A stretch of 33,729 nucleotides of DNA from an uncultured Prochlorococcus sp. (lineage in GTDB: Bacteria; Cyanobacteriota; Cyanobacteriia; PCC-6307; Cyanobiaceae), in contig CABYNZ010000015.1 of the NCBI GenBank assembly GCA_902520485.1, positions 1 through 33,729 on the forward strand. The letters are read 5' to 3'. Below are positions 27,455-33,729 of this stretch, piece by piece. The position numbers and the translations under genes are program-made. Each line of letters opens with the position of its first letter. The stretch's first letter is position 1. Below the pieces are notes generated by a model, which did not search any database, had not been told where the DNA came from, and was given only the letters and a program-made list of their open reading frames with translations.

Positions 27455-28309
27455 TCAATCAAAAACAGCAGTTTTGCTGTTATAGACAAATACTTGATGA
27501 TTTAGATGTAATCTAACTGCTCTCGCTAAAGCTATTCTTTCAATATCTCTTCCTTTTCTAATCAAATCATCAACTTCATCCCTATGGCTCACATTAACTG
27601 TACATTGCTCTATTATCGGGCCTTCATCAAGATCTTCAGTAACATAGTGAGCAGTAGCACCGATTAATTTAACACCTCTCTTCCAAGCTCGATGATATGG
27701 TTGCCCGCCCTTAAATGCAGGTAAGAAAGAATGATGAATATTTATTATTGAAGAAAACTTTTTTAAAAAAGAGTCACTCAAAATTTGCATATATTTAGCT
27801 AATACAACAAGATCAATTTCATATTCTTTTAGCAAATTTAAAAATTGATCTTCAACAATAGATTTATCAGTTTTAAAGGTATCAATATGGACAAATTTTG
27901 CATTAAAGTCATTAGCAATATTTTCAAGATCAGAATGATTTGAAATTATTAAAGGCACTTTCATTTTGAGTTCACCATTTCTTACTCGCCAAAGTAAATC
28001 AATCAAACAATGATTTTGTCTACTCACGAAAATAGCAACATTTGGAATTTCATCAGAATAATTTACATTAAATTTTCCATTTACTTCATCTGCAATTTTT
28101 TTGAATTCTTTATAAATTTCATCCTTTTTAAAAGATGTATTATTACTATTCCATTCAATTCGACTAAGAAACAAGCCCGCATCTTGATCTGTATGATGGT
28201 CGGAATGTTTTATGTTGCCACCGTAATTTGAAATCCAACTTGTAAGTAAACTTACAAGGCCAGGACGATCGGGACAAACAATTTTGAATATAATTGAAGG
28301 ATGTTTCAA
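27455..28309 (-). CDS. purU: formyltetrahydrofolate deformylase
   Basis: It hydrolyses 10-formyl-THF to formate and THF, balancing one-carbon pools alongside the glycine cleavage system. The 284-residue protein has an N-terminal ACT regulatory domain (FKIVCPDRPGLVSLL, 8-22) and a C-terminal formyltransferase domain with catalytic N190 and H192 (INIHHSFLPAFKGG) and D228 (TEDLDEGPI). The only plausible start is TTG at 28309; the frame closes just upstream. The final codons form a hairpin discussed separately. Confidence 0.95.
   Translation of the reverse strand: MKHPSIIFKIVCPDRPGLVSLLTSWISNYGGNIKHSDHHTDQDAGLFLSRIEWNSNNTSFKKDEIYKEFKKIADEVNGKFNVNYSDEIPNVAIFVSRQNHCLIDLLWRVRNGELKMKVPLIISNHSDLENIANDFNAKFVHIDTFKTDKSIVEDQFLNLLKEYEIDLVVLAKYMQILSDSFLKKFSSIINIHHSFLPAFKGGQPYHRAWKRGVKLIGATAHYVTEDLDEGPIIEQCTVNVSHRDEVDDLIRKGRDIERIALARAVRLHLNHQVFVYNSKTAVFD
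27460..27481 (-). terminator. intrinsic terminator hairpin inside the purU coding end
   Basis: On the minus strand AACAGCA-AAAC-TGCTGTT is followed by TTT, a 7-bp stem with a U run, and the stop codon comes right after (27455-27457). It also folds for the plus-strand clc transcript but without a T run there. Confidence 0.55.
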
Positions 28310-28357
28310 AAAATCTTTAACTATTAAGTCAATTAAGCAATTATATCTAATATATCA

Positions 28358-29440
28358 ATGAAAAGCTTAAAAGAAAATTTTCAAAAAGCACACATAGTTA
28401 TTGTTGGATCAGGGATTATAGGAAAATTTAACGCCTTAGAATTATCAGAATTAGGTTTCCAAGTAACGATAATAGATCCAGCTCAACACCAAAATAGTAG
28501 CAATGCAGCTTTAGGCTTACTAATGGGTAATATGTATCAAAAAAGAAGAGGTAGAAGCTGGGATCTCAGAAAACAAAGCATTGAATTATGGCCACAATGG
28601 ATTACATTCCTACAAAAATTTAATTATGAATTAAATATCGAAACACCATTAATACAAGCAACTACTGATGAAGAAAAGTTTAAAAAATTAGAGAAATTTG
28701 TTTATGAAAATAATGATCAAAACTTACGAATTTTAGAAAAAGACTCAATGTTTATCAAGAATATAAATAAAGCCTTCCAAGCAAATAATATTAAAGGAAT
28801 GATCTCGTTCAAAGATGGAAGAATAAATCCTTTTTCTTTACTTCAAACATTAGATAAATATCTAAAACATAAAAAAGTAAATTATTTGCGAGAAAAAATA
28901 ATAAAAATAAGAAAATCAAACAATCAATGGATTTCTACAACAAGGAATAATGAAAACATTAAATCTGACATGGTGATTTTGTGTAATTCACTAAAAGCGA
29001 TTGATTTAATAGATAGCCTGTCACACAACATAAAATTAAAACCTGTTTTAGGTCAAGCCATAGAAATTGAGATAAATGATGCAGAAGTTGATTTATTATC
29101 GCTACCAAAACAATTCAATATTAATGGTAAAAATATAATTCCAAAATCAAACAATAAGCTAATTATTGGATCAACTGACGAATATAGTACTAAGCCAGAA
29201 GAAAATACATACGAAAAACTAACAAATTTTCTCGATAAAAAACCAAATTGGTTGTTGAGAGGAAAAATTTCTAAAAAATGGTATGGAATAAGGTCAAGAC
29301 CAGATGGTGAGCCTTCACCAATAATGAAAAATCTTGAAGATGGAGTAATTATATGTACAGGTTTTTATAAAAATGGAATTTTACTAGCTCCAGCTTGTTC
29401 TAAATGGGTTGCTAATGAAATTAAAAATTACATCTACTAA
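28358..29440 (+). CDS. FAD-dependent oxidoreductase, ThiO/glycine oxidase-like
   Basis: A 360-residue DAO-family flavoprotein that oxidatively deaminates a small amine or amino acid. The N-terminal FAD site is [20 protein letters not shown] with the acidic end of strand 2 (IID). The C-terminus [13 protein letters not shown] and [13 protein letters not shown] closely resembles ThiO, the glycine oxidase that makes the iminoglycine for the thiazole of thiamine. thiG and thiS are not adjacent, so ThiO function is inferred. It is divergent from purU by 48 bases and overlaps the convergent dnaK end by four bases. Confidence 0.83.
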   Translation: MKSLKENFQKAHIVIVGSGIIGKFNALELSELGFQVTIIDPAQHQNSSNAALGLLMGNMYQKRRGRSWDLRKQSIELWPQWITFLQKFNYELNIETPLIQATTDEEKFKKLEKFVYENNDQNLRILEKDSMFIKNINKAFQANNIKGMISFKDGRINPFSLLQTLDKYLKHKKVNYLREKIIKIRKSNNQWISTTRNNENIKSDMVILCNSLKAIDLIDSLSHNIKLKPVLGQAIEIEINDAEVDLLSLPKQFNINGKNIIPKSNNKLIIGSTDEYSTKPEENTYEKLTNFLDKKPNWLLRGKISKKWYGIRSRPDGEPSPIMKNLEDGVIICTGFYKNGILLAPACSKWVANEIKNYIY

Positions 29441-31344
29441 TCTTTTGTTTCAGTAAAGTCGGCATCAATTACATCATCTCCACCTTTTTCGTTTGAATCG
29501 CTCTGATCAGGACCGCCTGGAGCACCAGGTGATGGTGGCTGATTACCTGGTTGCTGATAAACAGATGAACCTACTGCATAAAGTTCTTGCTGAAGCTCTT
29601 CAAGAAGTTTTTTCATTGAATCATAATCTTCTTTTGAAGTTGCTTCTTTTAAAGCATTACTTTTTTCTTCAACTTTAGACTTTGCTGCAGCATCAATTTT
29701 GTCTCCTAACTCACCAAGTTGCTTTTCTGTCTGATATACGAGTGTTTCAGCTTGATTTTTTAAATCAATTTTTTCTCTTTTTTCTTTATCTGCAGATGCA
29801 TTTGATTCAGCATCCTTTACCATTTTTTCTACTTCATTATCAGACAGTGTAGAAGCACCTGTAATAGAAATACTTTGCTCTTTACCACTACCTTTATCTT
29901 TTGCAGTAACACTAAGAATTCCATTTGCATCGATATCAAATGTAACTTCAATTTGCGGCACACCCCTTGGTGCAGAGGGTATGCCATCCAATCTAAATGT
30001 TCCTAAGCTTTTGTTGTCAGAAGCCATTTCTCTTTCACCCTGTAAAACATGTATTTCTACATTTGTCTGACCGTCAACAGCAGTTGAATACGTTTCAGAT
30101 TTTTTGGTAGGCACTGTGGTATTTCTATTAATCATTTTTGTCATTACTCCCCCTAAAGTCTCAACACCTAGAGAAAGTGGAGTAACGTCAAGCAACAAGA
30201 TATCTTTAACCTCTCCTGCTAAAACCCCTCCCTGAATCGCAGCTCCAACAGCTACTACCTCATCAGGATTAACAGTTTGATTTGGTTCTTTTCCTATTAT
30301 CTTTTTTACTAAATCTAAAACGGCAGGAATTCTAGATGAACCTCCAACCATTACAACCTCATCAATCTCACTAGTGGAAATTTTTGCATCACTTATAGCT
30401 CTTTCAACTGGAGTCTTGCACCTATCTATTAGAGAAGCAGCTAATTCCTCAAACTTTGCTCGAGTAAGATTCAAATCCAAATGTTTTGGACCTTCAGGAG
30501 TAGCTGTGATAAAAGGTAAATTTATTTCACTTTGGGTAGCATTTGAGAGCTCAATTTTAGCTTTTTCAGCAGCTTCGGTCAGTCTTTGTAAAGCTTGCTT
30601 ATCTTGTCTAAGGTCAATTCCCTCATTTGATTTAAAAGTATTAGCTAAATGATCAACTATACATCTATCAAAATCATCACCTCCTAGATGAGTATCTCCC
30701 GATGTAGATAGAACTTCAGTTACTCCATCACCAGCTTCAATAACTGAAACGTCAAATGTTCCTCCTCCTAAATCAAAAACAAGAATTTTTTCATTTTCTT
30801 TATCCAAACCATATGCTAAAGCTGCAGCTGTAGGCTCATTAACAATTCTAAGAACTTCTAAACCTGCAATCTTTCCAGCATCTTTAGTGGCCTGTCTTTG
30901 TGAGTCATTAAAATAGGCTGGAACTGTAATTACAGCCTGTGTAACTTTATCACCAAGGTATTTACCCGCATCATCAGCTAGCTTTCTTAGTACTTGAGAA
31001 CTTACCTCTTCAGGAGAAAACTGCTTATCCAAGATAGGACATTTTAATTTAACACTAGAACCAGATTTTTCGACAGAATAACTAACTTCTTTAGATTCTT
31101 CATTAACTTCATCAACTCTTCTACCAACAAAACGTTTTGCTGAATAAAAGGTATTTTCAGGATTCATAACAGCTTGTCTTTTTGCAATTTGTCCGACAAG
31201 TTGATCTTGATTTTTTGTATATGCAACAACTGATGGAGTAGTTCTGAAACCCTCAGCATTTGCTATTACAGTAGGTTTACCACCTTCCATTACCGCGACA
31301 CAACTATTAGTTGTTCCTAAATCGATTCCTACAACCTTACCCAT
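29437..31344 (-). CDS. dnaK: molecular chaperone DnaK (Hsp70)
   Basis: An ATP-driven chaperone of 635 residues. The ATPase domain begins [20 protein letters not shown] and includes [15 protein letters not shown]; the linker [13 protein letters not shown] leads to the substrate-binding domain and an alpha lid. The tail is rich in Gly, Pro and Gln and ends [13 protein letters not shown], as in canonical DnaK that works with DnaJ and GrpE. I start at the conserved MGKVV ATG (31344); an in-frame ATG at 31374 would add ten unusual residues. grpE and dnaJ are not linked. No CIRCE element is present; repeats upstream may be the regulatory site. Confidence 0.98.
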   Translation of the reverse strand: MGKVVGIDLGTTNSCVAVMEGGKPTVIANAEGFRTTPSVVAYTKNQDQLVGQIAKRQAVMNPENTFYSAKRFVGRRVDEVNEESKEVSYSVEKSGSSVKLKCPILDKQFSPEEVSSQVLRKLADDAGKYLGDKVTQAVITVPAYFNDSQRQATKDAGKIAGLEVLRIVNEPTAAALAYGLDKENEKILVFDLGGGTFDVSVIEAGDGVTEVLSTSGDTHLGGDDFDRCIVDHLANTFKSNEGIDLRQDKQALQRLTEAAEKAKIELSNATQSEINLPFITATPEGPKHLDLNLTRAKFEELAASLIDRCKTPVERAISDAKISTSEIDEVVMVGGSSRIPAVLDLVKKIIGKEPNQTVNPDEVVAVGAAIQGGVLAGEVKDILLLDVTPLSLGVETLGGVMTKMINRNTTVPTKKSETYSTAVDGQTNVEIHVLQGEREMASDNKSLGTFRLDGIPSAPRGVPQIEVTFDIDANGILSVTAKDKGSGKEQSISITGASTLSDNEVEKMVKDAESNASADKEKREKIDLKNQAETLVYQTEKQLGELGDKIDAAAKSKVEEKSNALKEATSKEDYDSMKKLLEELQQELYAVGSSVYQQPGNQPPSPGAPGGPDQSDSNEKGGDDVIDADFTETKD

Positions 31345-31379
31345 GGGTAATTTTTTATAATTGTTATTCTCCATAATCG

Positions 31380-31410
31380 GTCATTAGCGTCATTATTGTT
31401 ACTCAATGAC
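31380..31410. promoter_or_regulatory. GTCATTA repeats between dnaK and aroE
   Basis: GTCATTA occurs at 31380-31386 and 31389-31395, nine bases apart, with a 6-bp inverted partner AATGAC at 31405-31410. The array lies between the divergent dnaK and aroE starts, so it could bind a regulator of either. Confidence 0.4.
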
Positions 31411-31418
31411 GGGGTGTG

Positions 31419-31428
31419 GTTCCCGAAC
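31419..31428. promoter_or_regulatory. GTTC-CC-GAAC palindrome between dnaK and aroE
   Basis: A 4+4 inverted repeat inside a GC-rich patch (31409-31432) that stands out from the AT-rich surroundings. Possible operator; weak on its own. Confidence 0.25.
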
Positions 31429-31461
31429 AGGTTGTTATTTTTTAAGAAAGAATTTCTAATC

Positions 31462-32322
31462 ATGATTTCAAGTAAGACATCTTTTATTGCATTAATAGGC
31501 AATCCAGTAAGCCATTCTTTGTCACCGATCATGCAAAATGCTGCCCTGAAATATTTAGGCCTAGATTTGATTTATATTGCTATACCTTGCAAAGATGAAG
31601 ATCTAGAATTAGTTCTGAATTCTTTGAAAAAAATTAATTGCAAAGGTTTAAACATTACAATTCCCCATAAAGAAAAAGTATTTAATCTCTGTAGTGAAAT
31701 TTCACCTATTGCAAGTAAACTTAAAGCAATTAATACTCTAAAATTAAACTCTGAAAAAGAATGGAGCGCGACTAATACAGACGTAGAAGGATTTATTTAT
31801 CCGTTAAAAAAATTAAACTTAACAAAAAAAGAATCGATTGTTCTTGGCTCTGGAGGTGCAGCAAGATCTGTTATTCAAGGATTAATAAATTTAAATCTTT
31901 CGAGAATAACAGTAGTATCGAGAAACAAATCATCACTAGAAGATTTAATAAAAAATTTTGAGGATCAAATTGAACTTCAGGGTTTATTGAATGATGATAG
32001 TCAGGCTCAAAATTTGATTGAAGAAGCAGATTTAGTTGTAAATACAACACCAGTAGGAATGAAAACAACTAACTATGAAATCAACGCTTTGCCATATGGG
32101 GAGACTTTCTGGAGATCTCTTAATTCAAAAACAATTGTTTATGATTTAATCTACAATCCTGCTCCAACTCATCTATTGAAATACAGCGCAAACAAAGGGT
32201 GCATGACTATCGATGGTTTGCAAATGCTTGTTGCTCAGGGATTGAAATCATTATCATTTTGGACAAATGGCTTGGAAGTGCCTTTTCATATTATGAATGA
32301 CGCACTCAAAAATTATCTTTAA
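31462..32322 (+). CDS. aroE: shikimate 5-dehydrogenase
   Basis: It reduces 3-dehydroshikimate to shikimate with NADPH. The 286-residue protein starts MISSKTSFIALIGNPVSHSL with the SxS shikimate site, has catalytic K70 in NITIPHK and D107 in TNTD, and the NADP site GSGGAA (129-134). I choose ATG at 31462, preceded by AAGAAAG; an in-frame TTG at 31396 would add 22 residues that do not fit the family. It is divergent from dnaK and followed by rpsF after about 105 bases. Confidence 0.96.
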   Translation: MISSKTSFIALIGNPVSHSLSPIMQNAALKYLGLDLIYIAIPCKDEDLELVLNSLKKINCKGLNITIPHKEKVFNLCSEISPIASKLKAINTLKLNSEKEWSATNTDVEGFIYPLKKLNLTKKESIVLGSGGAARSVIQGLINLNLSRITVVSRNKSSLEDLIKNFEDQIELQGLLNDDSQAQNLIEEADLVVNTTPVGMKTTNYEINALPYGETFWRSLNSKTIVYDLIYNPAPTHLLKYSANKGCMTIDGLQMLVAQGLKSLSFWTNGLEVPFHIMNDALKNYL

Positions 32323-32323
32323 A

Positions 32324-32391
32324 ATACATGATGCTAATTTTCAGAGAACTGCACTTCATGATGTATCGTTAAAGATGAACAGACGCTCATC
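32324..32391 (+). promoter_or_regulatory. rpsF leader with two predicted hairpins
   Basis: ATACATGATG (32324-32333) pairs with CATGATGTAT (32357-32366) in nine of ten positions, with one G-G mismatch and a 23-base loop. A second hairpin, GATGA/TCATC (32374-32378, 32387-32391), follows. Together they occupy most of the gap between aroE and rpsF, so they may be an autoregulatory leader or the aroE transcript end. Confidence 0.45.
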
Positions 32392-32427
32392 ACATTAATT
32401 TATGAGCCAAAGACCTTGTCTGAAACT

Positions 32428-32886
32428 ATGAACGATCAACAATCTTATTACGAAACCATGTACATCCTCCGCCCTGATATAGCGGAAGATCAAGTAACTA
32501 ATCACATTGACAAATACAATAAACTTTTAGAAGAATTTGGAGGTGTCATCCTCGATAGTCAAATGAGGGGGAAAAGAAGATTAGCCTATCAAATAGCAAA
32601 GCATAGAGAAGGTATTTACGTTCAACTAAGTCACCAAGGTGATGGACAACATATTTTTAAAATTGAAAAAGCAATGAGACTTGGTGAAGATGTTATAAGA
32701 TATATGACCGTTAAACAAGAAGGGCCTTTGCCAACTCCAAGACCTTCTAAGAATTCGATTCAAACAGATGATAAAAAAAATCCAGAAACAAAAGCTGAAT
32801 CTAAGGAAAAACAACCTGTAGTAAATGCAGACACATCAACTCCTGGAAAAGAGGATACTGAAACCAAAGAAAATGCAGAATCTTAA
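32428..32886 (+). CDS. rpsF: 30S ribosomal protein S6
   Basis: Small-subunit protein that pairs with S18 on the platform. The first 100 residues are the S6 ferredoxin-like fold ([11 protein letters not shown] at the start, [21 protein letters not shown], then EDVIRYMTV). A charged, disordered tail of about 50 residues follows, rich in Lys, Glu, Thr and Pro, so at 152 residues it is longer than E. coli S6 without its glutamate additions. The start is ATG at 32428; TTG at 32416 is also in frame. rpsR is not adjacent here. It converges on argG with three bases between stops. Confidence 0.96.
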   Translation: MNDQQSYYETMYILRPDIAEDQVTNHIDKYNKLLEEFGGVILDSQMRGKRRLAYQIAKHREGIYVQLSHQGDGQHIFKIEKAMRLGEDVIRYMTVKQEGPLPTPRPSKNSIQTDDKKNPETKAESKEKQPVVNADTSTPGKEDTETKENAES

Positions 32887-32889
32887 ATA

Positions 32890-33729
32890 TTAATCTTTTG
32901 TTTTTGAATTTAACTCAGCCCATATTTTATTAGACATCCCCCACATATAAATAAAACCCTCAGCTAAAGAATGTTTAAAAACATCATCTTTGCTATAAGT
33001 TGCCAAATCCTCCCTGTAAAGTGAATTATTTTCCGACATTCTCCCAATGACTATTGCGTTCCCCTTATGAAGTCTAATCTTTACTCTTCCATTAACTGAA
33101 GTTTGAGTAGATGAAATAAATGCTTCTAAACTATCTTTAAGAGGTCCAAACCAAAAACCTTGATAAACTAATTGACCCCATTTTTTTTCCACTATTCCTT
33201 TAAAGTCAACAACATCCGGATTTAATGTAATGCTTTCTAATTCTTTGTGAGCTTTGATTAAGAGTAAAAGGCCAGGGGTTTCATAAATCTCTCTACTTTT
33301 AATTCCTACTACTCTGTCTTCAATCATATCTATTCTTCCAAAACCATGCGCCCCTGAAAGATCATTTGCTTTTTGAATAATATCTACTGGAGTTAAAAAT
33401 TCATCGTTAATTCCAACTGGAAACCCATTTTTAAAAACAATTTCTACATCTTGAGGGGAATCAGGTGAATTATCAATTGATGATGTCATCGCAAATATAT
33501 CTTCAGGTGCTTCTTGCATTGGGTCTTCTAAGATCCCTGCTTCAATACTCCTACCAAGTAAGTTAACGTCTATTGAATATGGTGATTTTTTTGATACTGG
33601 TGCTGGAATACCAAATTTTTCTCCATACACTATTGCCTCTTCCCTACTCATATTCCACTCTCTTGCAGGAGTAATTATTTTCAAATCAGGGCCTAAAGCA
33701 TTAATTGCTAAATCGAATCGAACTTGATC
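32890..33729 (-). CDS. argG: argininosuccinate synthase (5' partial)
   Basis: It joins citrulline and aspartate with ATP in arginine synthesis. The frame is open to the window edge; the TTG at 33684 is an internal leucine, preceded by QVRFDLAINALGPD in the same frame. About 280 C-terminal residues of a usual 400 are present. Landmarks are ITPAREW, SIDVNLLGRSIEAGILEDP, FVPVGIN-like GFPVGINDE, and the GAHGFGRIDMIEDRVVGIKSREIYETPG block. The missing N-terminal part contains the ATP-binding loop. Identity is secure; the start lies outside the window. Confidence 0.97.
   Translation of the reverse strand, partial: DQVRFDLAINALGPDLKIITPAREWNMSREEAIVYGEKFGIPAPVSKKSPYSIDVNLLGRSIEAGILEDPMQEAPEDIFAMTSSIDNSPDSPQDVEIVFKNGFPVGINDEFLTPVDIIQKANDLSGAHGFGRIDMIEDRVVGIKSREIYETPGLLLLIKAHKELESITLNPDVVDFKGIVEKKWGQLVYQGFWFGPLKDSLEAFISSTQTSVNGRVKIRLHKGNAIVIGRMSENNSLYREDLATYSKDDVFKHSLAEGFIYMWGMSNKIWAELNSKTKD

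Noticed and set aside
31345..31461. CIRCE/HrcA operator upstream of dnaK
   Set aside because: No TTAGCACTC/GAGTGCTAA arms are present in the gap.
33682..33684. Start of argG at the TTG within the window
   Set aside because: The frame continues to the window edge with residues typical of argininosuccinate synthase, so this is an internal leucine codon.

Overview
The window is a dense, AT-rich stretch of bacterial chromosome carrying 27 genes. Its style is that of a high-light Prochlorococcus: strong A/T codon bias, gaps mostly under 100 bases, many start/stop overlaps, and frequent TTG or GTG starts. Cyanobacterial content supports this: a phytol-kinase-type membrane enzyme, a group 2 sigma factor, SUMT and a ThiO-like oxidase. 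The assignment is inference; no rRNA or photosystem gene is present. No insertion sequence, CRISPR array, integrase or attachment site is visible. No gene-free stretch exceeds 300 bases; the longest is about 205 bases, before the sigma factor gene.

Left part (1-5390). A 5'-truncated ATP-dependent DNA ligase resembling phage T4 gp30 is followed by a probable 50-residue small ORF. The minus strand then carries a TVP38/VTT membrane protein, valS, an A-type iron-sulfur carrier and tRNA-Val(UAC), with the tRNA immediately upstream of the carrier.

Middle directon (5489-16290, plus strand). Ten genes are packed head to tail: mazG (nucleotide clean-up), speE and a ureohydrolase (polyamines), gcvT (glycine cleavage), aspS, pyrG (CTP), queE and queC (7-deazaguanine), and pabB and pabC (folate p-aminobenzoate). 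The last three overlap in the ATGA style.

Right part (16263-33729). cobA (minus) meets pabC tail to tail. An MFS exporter, ppk, a group 2 sigma factor with a long leader and a phytol kinase homologue follow on the plus strand, then aroG-type DAHP synthase (minus), acnB and a ClC exchanger (plus), purU (minus), a ThiO-like oxidase (plus), dnaK (minus), aroE and rpsF (plus), and a 5'-truncated argG (minus). Convergent pairs overlap or nearly touch, so termination signals must lie inside coding ends; one such hairpin is visible in the end of purU.

Almost all protein genes are ordinary housekeeping genes. I saw no clearly novel multigene system. The less expected signals are the phage-type ligase, the small ORF, and several regulatory-looking non-coding elements: an 11-bp inverted repeat upstream of mazG, a displaced AAGGAGG before pyrG, the sigma leader, repeats between dnaK and aroE, and a hairpin leader before rpsF.
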